From a virus, in IMG/VR virus record IMGVR_UViG_3300035662_000046, positions 1-46,966 of that record: a DNA stretch of 46,966 nt. The stretch is one strand, 5' to 3'. Below, in pieces: positions 1-8,473 of the stretch (positions within the stretch are counted from its first letter, which is position 1; each line of letters begins with the position of its first letter). The translations under genes were made by a program, and so were the position numbers. Below the pieces are notes generated by a model. That model searched no databases. It saw nothing but the letters and a program-made list of their open reading frames with translations, and had not been told where the DNA came from.

Positions 1-3
1 GCA

Positions 4-264
4 ATGCTTCGAAATGCTCGGCAGCAGGTGCTTACGCAGTTGGGCTATGAGAAGAACGACTTTGTCATGTCCACGCCCAACACGGGCACACAGTCTGATC
101 CGTTTGTGATCCCCTCCGATGCTGATGCAAGGAAGCGCATGTACACCTTCCTCGGCGGCACAATTGGCAGGATTCAAGACCCACGGGCCACGGTCTATCT
201 GCGGATGCCCAACGGAACCATCCAGAGCGCAACGCCAACCCAGCTTATAGGACTGATGCAGTAA
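4..264 (+). CDS. Small hypothetical protein (86 aa), late region
   Basis: I do not recognise this protein. It is short and soluble-looking, with a middle rich in Pro, Asp and Ser and no membrane segment. The ATG lies three bases from the window start, so within the window its ribosome site is missing. If the last base is joined to the first, a GAGG lies six bases before the ATG, which supports this start and a circular or permuted contig. The stop codon overlaps the next start (TAATG), so it is probably translated together with the large protein that follows. It could also be the end of a longer gene if the ends do not join. Confidence 0.65.
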   Translation: MLRNARQQVLTQLGYEKNDFVMSTPNTGTQSDPFVIPSDADARKRMYTFLGGTIGRIQDPRATVYLRMPNGTIQSATPTQLIGLMQ

Positions 265-3200
265 TGCCAACCTTCATCAACACCCAGGGCCAAGTAGTTG
301 ATGCCGACACGGGCGAGATCGTCGGCCGTGCAGAAGGCGCTCCTGTTGCAACCGAGCCCCGCAAAGCAGGGGCCCCGGACCAAGTAACGGAAGGCGCAGA
401 CAAGGTCAAGGGCCTGATCAACCAAGCCTCCTGGGGCTTCAACACAGCCCTGTTTGCACTGCCCGATGCCGCGCAGCGAGTCATCGGCCGAGGCCTGGGC
501 CTGGACGACAAGCAAGTCTTCCAGTTTGCAAAGTTCTTCAACCGGGGCGAGGTATCGCCCCGTAACTCTTTGGAGCGGTACTCCCGGGCCGCCGGCGAAG
601 GGGTGGGGGCGGGCCTGCCTTTTACGGGAGTTCTTGGCGCGGCTGCGGCCATGCGCACTCCGCTGGCTGTGGCTACTCCTGCCCCAACTGTCATGCGGGC
701 CGTGGCCAAGGACGCGATGGACATGATTGCAAAGAGCCCGAAGAAGGCGCTTGCTCTGGACATGGCGTTTGGCGCGGGCTACGAGACCATGCGTCAGGCG
801 GTGGAAGAAAACGTCTCCGACGACCAGCCCTCCAAGGCCCTGCTCAAGGAACTGCTGCCTGCTGCTGCGTTTGTAGGACTGCCCTTGGCTCTGTCCGGGG
901 GCTTTTCTGCCGCTGGGAAACTGGCGCAGATGACGCCTACTGGTAAGGCGGTTGGGTTTGCAAGAGAGCAACTTACCGGCCCTGGATCACGGCTCACGGA
1001 TGTTGAGCAAGAGGTTTTAGAAAGCGCCCCTAAGTTTTGGCGGGCCCCGATTGTCCGCATCGTGCCTAAAAAACTGATCCAAAACGCCGAGCGCAAGCTC
1101 GAGCAGGTGTTTGGGCCTATTGCAGAGAGCAAGGACGCACAAGAGGCGCTTGCTGCGCTTCGCGCTGCAATGAATGATCCGCGCTTTGCAGAAGCTGGGT
1201 TTGTTTTAGACGCAGCCGAGACCACCATGTACACGCCGCTGGTGCAGGAGAAGTTTCGGCTGCTGCAGCAGTTGGGCCCGAAGGACCTTGAGGGCGTCAA
1301 AACCCGCATCAGCCAGAACCAAGCTGCGCTGGATCGCCTGTTTGCCAACTTGTCCCCCGAGGCGCGTACTCCGGTGATGGATGCATTTAAGGCTGCCCAG
1401 GCTGACCGGCAGGCCTTCTTTGAGAATCTGATGCGGCAGAAGAAAGACCTGACCGAAGCAGAAATCTTGGCGATCTCCGAGCGCCTGGGCCCGCAGAACA
1501 TCAACATGCTCAACAACGAGCTACGTGGTGTCATTCAGGCCTCTATGGAAGCCGACAACCGGATGCGTCAGAGCGTCCTGTCCCGCATTGGCCTCAAGCA
1601 GGCTACGGCCCCTGACGGAACGCCGCTGCCCACCCGCGACCAGGGCAAATCGCTCTTCGATGCAAGGGACATGGAAGAGCAGGTGCTGGCGCTGATCAGC
1701 AAGTACAAGATCGAGCGCCCGTCCATGCGTCAGGCAGTGCCTGAGCCTATCCGACTGCTCGACAACTTTGTGCAGAGTCAGATTCGCAATCGCGAAAGGC
1801 TCGAAGCGCAGATGCTCAATGACCTTACCAACGAGGCCATTGACAGCCAGATTGTTGGCATGAGCAAAGCCTTTGATGATCCTGAGATCATGAAGGCAAT
1901 CCGTGCCTCCGTGCAATCTCTTGTTCGTGGGGATAAGCCTAGGGGCGGCCGCCGCACTCCAGGGCTCACGGAGCTTGCTACTCCGGATGCTCAGGGCAAT
2001 GTCGCCATCCCCACGGTTATTCCTGGTCGCAAGATCGTGATCAATCCACAGCAGATTCGCCAGGACGCTGCTCGGGTTGCTGCAGACAGCACGAAGATCG
2101 ACATCAACATTCCGGAGGCCCTGGACTACTTGACGGCGGCTCAACGGTTCCGCAACGATGCGCTTAACGACTACAACGCGGCGATGCTGAAGGGCCGTGT
2201 GCGCCAGACCGATGCGCAGCGAATTCTCGACACAGGCAACGCTGTGTTCAAGGATGTGGAGAAGCTTGTCTTGGACCGCGCACCACGGCTCAAGAGCGAG
2301 TACGAAGCCTTGAAGGTCATGGTTGATGACTACAAGAGCACCTACGACCGGACGCTGCCTTTGCTGATGACGCAGGCTAAGCGCGGGGGCATGGAGTATC
2401 TGCTGCCCAACGAAGACCTGATGCGCAACGCATTTAAGAATGTTGAAAACCTGCGCAGCGTAACCACCATCCTCGGCAATGATGAGCAGGCCCAGCGCCT
2501 GATGACGAACGGCACGATTGATTGGTTGCGCAGCAAGGGCGTGGTCAACAAGGAGGGCTTGGTTGATCCCAAGCTCATGCGCAGGGTTCTCGACAATAAC
2601 CGCAACATTGTCGAGGCGCTACCGCAGCCCATCCAAGCAAAGCTGCAGGATGAACTCAATCTGGCCAACGACTATGTCGCTCGGCTGGGCGAGATTGATC
2701 GCCGCATGGTTGCCGCGCAGGATAACGAACTTAATCGAGTCCTTGCTCGCGCCTCAAGGCCGGATGCCGATTTCAAGCAATCTGTTGCTGATGCGATCAG
2801 TGATCCAGCGATCATGCGGAAGTTGGTTGACGCAATGAGCAGCAACCCCGAGCAAATTGCTGCTCTTCGACGATCCGTCTATGAGCTTGCAGGGGAAGGA
2901 GTGAGGGGTGGAGGGGCGCTCAAATCCTTCTTGGATAACAACGAGAAATCATTGCGGGTTCTTTTTGGTGGCACCGGGCATCTCGATGACCTCAAGAAGC
3001 TTGCTGATCTGCAGCGCCGTGTCAATGCATTTGCCAACGTAACCGGGCAGATTCCGGCGTTTGAGTCGCTTGATCAAGCAGCTAAGCGGGTTTTTGGTTT
3101 TGGTATTCAATTTCTTACAACCACGGGCCGCGAGGCAGCAGTAGGCAGGATCGCTCCTGAGACCGGCGCTCTGGCACTGATGGTTCGGATGACGGGCAGC

Positions 3201-3677
3201 CTGGAGAACGAGCTCTACAAACGCATCTTCACCAAGGCCTTGGAGAGCCCTGAGTTTGCTCGGGGCATCACCAACATCGCCACGCCCAAAGATGGTGAGA
3301 AGGTCCTCAAGCAGTTGCAGGACATCGGTATCAGCAAGGAAATGATTTTTGGCAGGCCCGCAGTTGCAGCCACTACTCGAGCAATTCCTCGCGAGATTAC
3401 CGATCTTGAGCGCGAAGGGCAGACCACCCCCTTGCAAGGCATGGAGGGCCAGCCCGTGGTGCCCCGCGCTTCTGCAAGCCAGATGCTGCGCACGCTACCG
3501 CCCGCTCCACCAACTCGCGGTTACGAGCCCAACTTCCGCCTGCCTACGACAAAGCCTGCTGCACCAGCGCAGAAACAGATTCCGTTGATGTATCCTGCGA
3601 TGTTCCCCAACGACCCGATAAGCGGACTTCTGATGCAGCGCCAAGCGGCGATGCAGCCCGCACAGCCGCAACAGTGA
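264..3677 (+). CDS. Large probable internal virion / DNA-ejection protein (1137 aa)
   Basis: A long, mostly helical protein with charged stretches and an Ala/Gly-rich hydrophobic patch around residues 110-150 (GVGAGLPFTGVLGAAAA) and again near 185-220, which could interact with membranes. The last 130 residues are Pro-rich and look disordered. No enzymatic motif is visible. In short-tailed phages one or more very large helical proteins at the end of the structural block are usually carried in the virion and ejected into the host envelope; size, helix content and position after the tail fibre (across the joined ends) fit that role. This is inference from context. The start overlaps the preceding stop (TAATG). 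A large polyvalent-type protein is the alternative. Confidence 0.6.
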   Translation: MPTFINTQGQVVDADTGEIVGRAEGAPVATEPRKAGAPDQVTEGADKVKGLINQASWGFNTALFALPDAAQRVIGRGLGLDDKQVFQFAKFFNRGEVSPRNSLERYSRAAGEGVGAGLPFTGVLGAAAAMRTPLAVATPAPTVMRAVAKDAMDMIAKSPKKALALDMAFGAGYETMRQAVEENVSDDQPSKALLKELLPAAAFVGLPLALSGGFSAAGKLAQMTPTGKAVGFAREQLTGPGSRLTDVEQEVLESAPKFWRAPIVRIVPKKLIQNAERKLEQVFGPIAESKDAQEALAALRAAMNDPRFAEAGFVLDAAETTMYTPLVQEKFRLLQQLGPKDLEGVKTRISQNQAALDRLFANLSPEARTPVMDAFKAAQADRQAFFENLMRQKKDLTEAEILAISERLGPQNINMLNNELRGVIQASMEADNRMRQSVLSRIGLKQATAPDGTPLPTRDQGKSLFDARDMEEQVLALISKYKIERPSMRQAVPEPIRLLDNFVQSQIRNRERLEAQMLNDLTNEAIDSQIVGMSKAFDDPEIMKAIRASVQSLVRGDKPRGGRRTPGLTELATPDAQGNVAIPTVIPGRKIVINPQQIRQDAARVAADSTKIDINIPEALDYLTAAQRFRNDALNDYNAAMLKGRVRQTDAQRILDTGNAVFKDVEKLVLDRAPRLKSEYEALKVMVDDYKSTYDRTLPLLMTQAKRGGMEYLLPNEDLMRNAFKNVENLRSVTTILGNDEQAQRLMTNGTIDWLRSKGVVNKEGLVDPKLMRRVLDNNRNIVEALPQPIQAKLQDELNLANDYVARLGEIDRRMVAAQDNELNRVLARASRPDADFKQSVADAISDPAIMRKLVDAMSSNPEQIAALRRSVYELAGEGVRGGGALKSFLDNNEKSLRVLFGGTGHLDDLKKLADLQRRVNAFANVTGQIPAFESLDQAAKRVFGFGIQFLTTTGREAAVGRIAPETGALALMVRMTGSLENELYKRIFTKALESPEFARGITNIATPKDGEKVLKQLQDIGISKEMIFGRPAVAATTRAIPREITDLEREGQTTPLQGMEGQPVVPRASASQMLRTLPPAPPTRGYEPNFRLPTTKPAAPAQKQIPLMYPAMFPNDPISGLLMQRQAAMQPAQPQQ

Positions 3678-3688
3678 TGGAGTAGTTT

Positions 3689-4063
3689 ATGGAAATGATT
3701 GGCCGTCTGGTTGGAACTATGTTCTTGGCTCGGGAGTACGCGCACCGGGCGCACTTGAGCGTCACCGGACCCGGTAGCTTTGCCAAGCACTCCGCCCTGG
3801 GCGAGTTCTACGAAGCCATCATTGACCACGCCGACACAATCACCGAGGCGTACCAGGGGCGGCATGATGTGATCTTGGACATTCCGTACCTAAACATGCC
3901 CGATGAGCCGGATTGCATCAAAGCCCTGGAGAAGATGCTCGACGACATCGAGAAGCTTCGCTACGATGCGGTGGACAAGAAAGACAGCCCGATTCAAAAT
4001 CTCATCGATGGGGCCATCGAGACGTTTTTAAGCACGTTGTACAAACTCAGGAAGTTGAGGTAA
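3689..4063 (+). CDS. DUF5856-like, ferritin/Dps-like helical protein (124 aa)
   Basis: Four-helix-type sequence with the pattern HxxHLSVTGPGSFAKH, then ALGEFYEAI and DxxTEAYQG. This resembles the phage family annotated as DUF5856, which looks like a Dps/ferritin-type helical bundle. Several His, Glu and Asp residues sit in places where such bundles bind metal, but metal binding is not demonstrated. A GGAG lies 10 bases before the ATG. It lies at the end of the late region, next to small structural-type genes, so a virion or DNA-protection role is possible. The family match is from memory. Confidence 0.6.
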   Translation: MEMIGRLVGTMFLAREYAHRAHLSVTGPGSFAKHSALGEFYEAIIDHADTITEAYQGRHDVILDIPYLNMPDEPDCIKALEKMLDDIEKLRYDAVDKKDSPIQNLIDGAIETFLSTLYKLRKLR

Positions 4064-4065
4064 TC

Positions 4066-4227
4066 ATGATGAAAAAACCTGTGTGGGACAAACCACGGCC
4101 CACGGACATCGGCAAGCCCAAGAAGATGAGCCCTGCTAAGAAGAGCGCGGCGAAGGCCATGGCCAAAAAAGCCGGCCGGCCCTACCCCAATCTGGTGGAC
4201 AACATGCGGGCGGCAAGGAAGAAGTAA
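4066..4227 (+). CDS. Small basic phage peptide (53 aa)
   Basis: Very Lys-rich peptide (PKKMSPAKKSAAKAMAKK) ending in the motif AGRPYPNLVDNMRAARKK. Similar short basic proteins with a GRPYPNLVDN tail are common, uncharacterised genes in environmental phage genomes. The ATG at 4066 is chosen because GAGG at 4057-4060 ends five bases before it; a second ATG three bases on is also possible. The stop overlaps the next start (TAATG). Binding to nucleic acid is plausible from its charge but not shown. Confidence 0.6.
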   Translation: MMKKPVWDKPRPTDIGKPKKMSPAKKSAAKAMAKKAGRPYPNLVDNMRAARKK

Positions 4228-4496
4228 TGGCTTGGTCAGACGTACTCAAGGCCGTCATCCCAATTGTGGTGGCCGCTTTGGCTTGGCTGCTGGGACAGGT
4301 CGCGTCCTTCTCAGAGCGTCTGACAAAGATCGAGGGGCAGATGCCTGCTCTCATTACCAAAGAGGGCATCCCCACCGACAGTCCGATCAGCGCCGAGCGC
4401 AGGGCCATACAAAAAGAGCAGATGATGCAGCACATCAACGAGCTTCAGGTCAAGGTCCGGCTGCTGGAAGAACGCGAGAAGCTGGGGAAGAAGTAA
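4227..4496 (+). CDS. Membrane-anchored coiled-coil protein, holin/spanin candidate (89 aa)
   Basis: One N-terminal hydrophobic segment (about residues 8-25, AVIPIVVAALAWLLG) is followed by a charged helical, coiled-coil-like region ending in EEREKLGKK. This is the layout of small phage inner-membrane proteins that serve as holins, inner spanins or similar lysis helpers. It is the last gene before the terminator at 4566-4598, a common place for lysis functions. No endolysin lies beside it, so the role is uncertain. The protein at 36772-37020 has the same layout (membrane segment, then coiled coil) and may do a related job. Confidence 0.55.
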   Translation: MAWSDVLKAVIPIVVAALAWLLGQVASFSERLTKIEGQMPALITKEGIPTDSPISAERRAIQKEQMMQHINELQVKVRLLEEREKLGKK

Positions 4497-4551
4497 ACTC
4501 CCCCCCATTGATTGCAGTTGCCATCTTCACTTCCTCGGGGCGTCTCCACCC

Positions 4552-5268
4552 CTAGATGGCACTTTGGCCGGGAGGCTGGCCCTCCCGGCCTATTTTTTGG
4601 TACTGCTCCACGCGCCGCCACCACTTGTCCTTGTACTCGTCGAATTCGCGGCCGGCGGTGACAAACTCCTGCGGCTCTCCGGCCTGACTCATCATCATCA
4701 CCACGCCCTGATCGATCTTGGTGCCATGCACCTTGTCGTGTGCAACCGCATACGCGGCAAGCTGTAGGAAGTAATCCTCAATCCACTCGCGCTTCTTGGG
4801 CTTGTTGGTCTGCTTGAAGTCTATGATGCTGGGCTTGTTCTTGTAGACGCCCACGCAGTCAGAAGTGCCGGCGTATGTGCTTGGCACATACAGCGACACC
4901 TCCGCGCCCCACACTTCGTTGACATGCGGAAAGAAGTGCTCGATGAGCTTGTAGCCCATCCAGTAGCCCCTGACCTGCTGCCACGTTCTGGGGATGTCCA
5001 GCGGCCGCTCTAGCAGCAATCGCTCGATGACGCCATGCATGTGGGTGCCGATGGTGGCCGCCTCGTTCCTGATGCGCTCGGCCGCTTCCTTGCCTACCTG
5101 CTCTTCCCAGGCTTTAAGGCTGCTGCGGTCCTTGGTCTCATTGAGGATGGTCGTGACGCTGGGCATCGGGATGTCCTCGCCATCGATGCGATAAACGCGG
5201 CCCGAGGACCTGTCGAGGCGCTCGAGGCGCTTGTAGACGTACTTGCGGCGGACGGGCACCAGCATCAT
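4552..5268 (-). CDS. PD-(D/E)XK family nuclease (238 aa)
   Basis: The middle carries the nuclease core: GTSDCVGV (Asp), then SIIDFKQTNK (D-F-K, the (D/E)XK part), then QLAAYAVAH (the downstream Gln/Tyr helix). The order matches RecB/Cas4-like exonucleases of the PD-(D/E)XK superfamily. The N-terminal half has IPMPSVTTIL, often seen in phage proteins of this type. It is probably a DNA exonuclease in replication, recombination or degradation of host DNA. Its ATG overlaps the stop of the SNF2-like helicase upstream (ATGA), so the two are translationally coupled and likely work together. Its C-terminus contains the plus-strand terminator. Confidence 0.82.
   Translation of the reverse strand: MMLVPVRRKYVYKRLERLDRSSGRVYRIDGEDIPMPSVTTILNETKDRSSLKAWEEQVGKEAAERIRNEAATIGTHMHGVIERLLLERPLDIPRTWQQVRGYWMGYKLIEHFFPHVNEVWGAEVSLYVPSTYAGTSDCVGVYKNKPSIIDFKQTNKPKKREWIEDYFLQLAAYAVAHDKVHGTKIDQGVVMMMSQAGEPQEFVTAGREFDEYKDKWWRRVEQYQKIGREGQPPGQSAI
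4566..4598 (+). terminator. Intrinsic terminator ending the rightward late transcript
   Basis: A perfect 10-bp GC stem (GGCCGGGAGG, 4566-4575, with CCTCCCGGCC, 4581-4590) has a five-base loop and is followed by TATTTTTT. It is oriented for plus-strand transcription and lies inside the last codons of the opposite-strand nuclease gene, so one sequence serves as terminator and as coding DNA. Confidence 0.85.
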
Positions 5269-6716
5269 TTAATCCACTCCTTGAGTTCTTCGCCCAGCAC
5301 TTGCGAGGCGATGTTGATCTTGCTGCGCAGAGCCTTGACGATGTGTTCGTCGACGGTGCCCGGGCTGATGAAGTCGATGTAGGTCACCTTGTTGGTCTGG
5401 CCAATCCGGTGGGCCCGGTCCTCACTCTGCAGCCGCACTTCCAAGTCGAAGTTGTTGCTGTAGTAGATCACGGTGTGCGCCGCTGTCAGCGTCAGGCCGT
5501 AGCCGCCCGTGCGGGGGTTGCCGACAAAAAAGCGCAGGCCGCTGTTGGGGTCCTGGAAGCGTGTGACGATTTCCTGTCGGTCCTCTGCCTCCGTGTCGCC
5601 GTAGTAGGTCGCCACGGTGGTCATACCGTGCTCCTCGGCCAGGGCATTCTTGATGTTCTCGATGTCCCGGCGGTAGTTGGCCCAGATGATGACTTTGCCG
5701 TTGCACTCCTCGACGGTTGCCAGCAGTTCCTTGACCCGGTTGTTGGGCAGGTCCTCCTGCCGACCATCGTCGAACTTTACGTGCCCGCAAACGATCTGGT
5801 GCAGCCGCATGATCTGGGTCAGAGCATTGTTGGTCGACATGAGGTTGCCGTCGATCAGCGTGAGCGCCATCAGCTTCATCTGGTCGTAGGCCTTGCGCTG
5901 CTCCTCGGTCAATTCAATCTCGCGCCGCGTGAATACCTTGTCGGGCAGGTCCAGGCACTCGTCCTTGGTCACCCGGAAGCTGAAGGTGCCCAGCTTCTGG
6001 TGCAACTCATCCAAGTGCCGGTAGCCCACAATCTGGCGGAAGGTGTGGGTCGCCAGCTTGCGCTCAATCATCATGGCGTACCGGGCCTGGAAGGCGTAGA
6101 AGCTGTCGTAGCCCAGGTAGTCGGGGGAGAGGAAGAAGCACTGGCTGAAGAGGTCCAGCGGGCTCTTGGTCACCGGGGAGCCCGTTGCAATCCTCCTGTA
6201 CCGCGCATCACGGCCAATCTTGACGAGGTTCTTGCTGCGCTTGGACTGAGGCGTTTTGATGGTGGTGCTCTCGTCGATGGCCATGTAGGCTGTCGTCACC
6301 CGCAGGAAGGTGCGAGCGAATGCCGCGCCCTTCTCCGTGCTGAATGCCTCGACGTTCATGACCAAGATACGCAGCGTATCGGTGGCGTTGAGCATCTTGT
6401 CCATTTCCGCCCGCTCGGCTTTCTTCGGCGTAGGAGACCAGCACGCCATCGTGTAGGACACATGCTCGGGCATGTGCTCTGGTATTTGCCCGGTATACCA
6501 GTTACGATAGACGCCCTTCGGGGCCACGACCAGCATGGCGTTGATCTTGCCCTTGTCGTAGAGCATGGCGGCGTTGTTGATGAGCATGAAGCTCTTGCCA
6601 GTGCCCATGTCTGCGAACAGAGCAACCGCTGGGTCTTCCCAGAATCGTTGCAGGTACGCGGCCTGATGAAGGTACGGCTTGTTCTTAAACGGGTACTTTT
6701 CCAAAAAGTAGTCCAC
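5265..6716 (-). CDS. SNF2-family (SF2) DNA helicase/translocase
   Basis: Contains Walker A (ADMGTGKS), a motif II written AIDEST rather than the usual DEAH, motif III (TGSPV), and C-terminal motifs V and VI (GGYGLTLTAAH; QSEDRAHRIGQ). It therefore belongs to the SNF2-like ATP-dependent DNA translocases found in many phages. The frame stays open to an ATG at 6752 (495 aa), but that ATG lies in the -35 box of the divergent promoter and has no ribosome site. A GTG at 6716 (483 aa) has AAAGGAA seven bases upstream and keeps all motifs, so I prefer it. The stop overlaps the nuclease start. Probable role: remodelling DNA during replication or recombination with that nuclease. Confidence 0.85.
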   Translation of the reverse strand: MDYFLEKYPFKNKPYLHQAAYLQRFWEDPAVALFADMGTGKSFMLINNAAMLYDKGKINAMLVVAPKGVYRNWYTGQIPEHMPEHVSYTMACWSPTPKKAERAEMDKMLNATDTLRILVMNVEAFSTEKGAAFARTFLRVTTAYMAIDESTTIKTPQSKRSKNLVKIGRDARYRRIATGSPVTKSPLDLFSQCFFLSPDYLGYDSFYAFQARYAMMIERKLATHTFRQIVGYRHLDELHQKLGTFSFRVTKDECLDLPDKVFTRREIELTEEQRKAYDQMKLMALTLIDGNLMSTNNALTQIMRLHQIVCGHVKFDDGRQEDLPNNRVKELLATVEECNGKVIIWANYRRDIENIKNALAEEHGMTTVATYYGDTEAEDRQEIVTRFQDPNSGLRFFVGNPRTGGYGLTLTAAHTVIYYSNNFDLEVRLQSEDRAHRIGQTNKVTYIDFISPGTVDEHIVKALRSKINIASQVLGEELKEWIK

Positions 6717-6745
6717 GGCTCTCTTCCTTTCTGTGGTTGCGGGGC

Positions 6746-6773
6746 TTGACATGCCCGGGAAGTAGTGTACACT
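6746..6773 (+). promoter_or_regulatory. Promoter TTGACA-16-TACACT for the replication block
   Basis: TTGACA (6746-6751), a 16-base spacer and TACACT (6768-6773) form a good sigma70-type promoter pointing into the gene at 6806. The same two hexamers with the same spacer occur on the minus strand at 14487-14460, and a close version at 18736-18764, so this appears to be a shared early promoter type. Confidence 0.75.
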
Positions 6774-6805
6774 GAGCGCACGGTTTGAGAAAGGAGAATG
6801 TAAAC

Positions 6806-7135
6806 ATGCCTACCGTATACGTTGTGCAAGAGATGCCCAACCATGATATTTCCGCCGCCATGCGCTTCGGGGAGATCAAGGTTTTGCTGCCCTCCAACAC
6901 GCAAATTGCTTTCAGCACGGTCCCTACTGTTCGCACCTTGAGGCGCAAGCTGCGGGACTACAAGGAAGGGGATGCCCTGTTGCTCACAGGCGACCCCGTG
7001 GCTATCGGCTTGGCCTGCTCGATAGCTGCTTTCTATAACTCTGGCCGATACACAGCCTTGAAGTGGGACCGGCGTGAGAAGCTGTACATCCCCGTCAAGA
7101 TCGATGTTACCGAGAATGGAGAAAGAGATGACTGA
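6806..7135 (+). CDS. Hypothetical protein, first gene of replication block (109 aa)
   Basis: Not recognised. It starts MPTVYVVQE and has an alpha/beta look with a middle segment LLLTGDPVAIGLACSIAAFY, where a TGDP turn and a hydrophobic helix suggest a small folded domain. The ATG at 6806 is preferred over an in-frame TTG at 6785 because AAGGAG at 6791-6796 is correctly placed. It is transcribed from the promoter at 6746-6773 and overlaps the next gene by 8 bases. Its place suggests an early or replication-linked role only. Confidence 0.7.
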   Translation: MPTVYVVQEMPNHDISAAMRFGEIKVLLPSNTQIAFSTVPTVRTLRRKLRDYKEGDALLLTGDPVAIGLACSIAAFYNSGRYTALKWDRREKLYIPVKIDVTENGERDD

Positions 7136-7685
7136 CATCAACAGCATATTTGAGCAGGACGCAGACGCCCTGACCATCAAGAACGAGGACCTGTCTTCTG
7201 TCGGCGCTTTGGCCAAGCGGGCCAAAGAGCTTGAGAAGGAAATCCTCGACATGGAGTCGGTGCTCAAGGAACGCAAAGAGCAGCAGCGCAAGATGATGGA
7301 GGAGGCGATCCCCGCGATGCTGCAAGAACTGGGCATGTCTAAGTTCACCATGACAGATGGCAGCGAAATCGTTGTCAAGCCGTTCTACAGCGCCAGCATC
7401 CCCGAGGAGAAGCGGGCGCAGGCGTATGAGTGGCTGCGTGAGCACGGGTACGACGACATTATCAAGAACACTGTGTCAGTACGGTTTGGCCGCAATGAGG
7501 ACAAGCTGTGCGAGTCACTTTTGAATCAACTGCGCGAGCAAAACTATCCTGTGGAGCAGGCGCAGAAGATCGAACCCCAGACCCTTAAGGCCTGGGTTCG
7601 CGAGCAGGTGGAACGCGGAAGCGAATTCCCCACAGAACTCTTTGGTGTCTACGTTGGCCAAAGAGCAACCATCAAATCAGCGTGA
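7128..7685 (+). CDS. Hypothetical coiled-coil protein of replication block (185 aa)
   Basis: The N-terminal half is charged and heptad-like (KRAKELEKEILDMESVLKER), followed by a compact domain with MSKFTMTDGSEIVVKPFY and later VSVRFGRNEDK. Proteins of this plan sit next to single-strand-binding or recombination genes in several phages, but I cannot name the family. The ATG at 7128 is chosen because GGAGAAAG lies just upstream; an ATG at 7116 is the alternative. It overlaps the previous gene by 8 bases and is followed 16 bases later by the SSB-like gene. Confidence 0.7.
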   Translation: MTDINSIFEQDADALTIKNEDLSSVGALAKRAKELEKEILDMESVLKERKEQQRKMMEEAIPAMLQELGMSKFTMTDGSEIVVKPFYSASIPEEKRAQAYEWLREHGYDDIIKNTVSVRFGRNEDKLCESLLNQLREQNYPVEQAQKIEPQTLKAWVREQVERGSEFPTELFGVYVGQRATIKSA

Positions 7686-7701
7686 AACAAGGAAATTAAT
7701 C

Positions 7702-8469
7702 ATGGCCAAGAATGAGGTAGTCGAGAAAAAAGAATATGCCGTCGCTTTGGGCGGTGACTTTGAACAGGACGCGAACAGAGGCTTTGACGGTATGGGGCAG
7801 GAGGACTTTGCTCTCCCGTTCCTCAAGCTGCTCACCAGCACCAGCCCTGAAGTGGGCGAGGTCGAAGGTGCGATGCCCGGCTGCGTGATGAACAGCGTCA
7901 CTGGCGAAATCTACGATGGCAAGAAAGGCATCACCGTCATCCCGGTGGCCTATGTGCGCCAGTACATTGAATGGGCCCCTCGCGGCTCGGGCAGCGGCGC
8001 ACCGATTGCAATCTATCCGGCAACGTCCGACATCCTCACCCGCACCCACCGGGAGCCGGGGGACAACAAGGACTATCTGGACAGTGGCAACTACATCGAG
8101 AACACGGCCAATCACTACGTGATGGTCGTCAACGATGCGGGCATCCCTGAGCCTGCCTTGATCGTCATGAAGTCCACGCAACTGAAGAAGTCGCGCAAGT
8201 GGAACAGCATGATGATGAGCACCAAGCTCATGGGTAAGAACGGTCCGTACACGCCCCCGATGTACAGCCATGTGTATCGACTGACCACTCAGGCCGAGTC
8301 TAACGACAAGGGCAAGTGGTACGGATGGGAGATCGAGAAGATCGGCCCGATCCAGGATATGAATCAGTATCAGGCCGCCAAGTCCTTTGCCTCACAGATC
8401 AGTGCAGGCGAAGTCAAGGTCAAGCATGAAGGCGAAGGTGTCGTGGACAACGGACCAGCCCCATTCTGA
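7702..8469 (+). CDS. Putative single-stranded DNA-binding protein (255 aa)
   Basis: Starts MAKNEVVEKK with a GGAA site seven bases upstream of the ATG. The C-terminus, GVVDNGPAPF, resembles the flexible tail ending in Pro-Phe that lets bacterial SSB recruit partners, although it is less acidic than usual. The central region holds aromatic and basic residues (KKSRKWNSMMMSTKLMGKNG) but no classic OB-fold signature I can mark with certainty. The position directly before primase, helicase and polymerase genes supports an ssDNA-binding role. Confidence in coding is high, in function moderate. An unrelated replication accessory protein is the alternative. Confidence 0.6.
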   Translation: MAKNEVVEKKEYAVALGGDFEQDANRGFDGMGQEDFALPFLKLLTSTSPEVGEVEGAMPGCVMNSVTGEIYDGKKGITVIPVAYVRQYIEWAPRGSGSGAPIAIYPATSDILTRTHREPGDNKDYLDSGNYIENTANHYVMVVNDAGIPEPALIVMKSTQLKKSRKWNSMMMSTKLMGKNGPYTPPMYSHVYRLTTQAESNDKGKWYGWEIEKIGPIQDMNQYQAAKSFASQISAGEVKVKHEGEGVVDNGPAPF

Positions 8470-8473
8470 TTTC

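Noticed and set aside
5301-6749. Long open frame antisense to the SNF2 helicase (and similar antisense frames at 11657-13072, 29345-31600, 195-971)
   Set aside because: High GC at third codon positions keeps the opposite strand open; no motifs, no proper ribosome sites, and the sense frames are clear family members.
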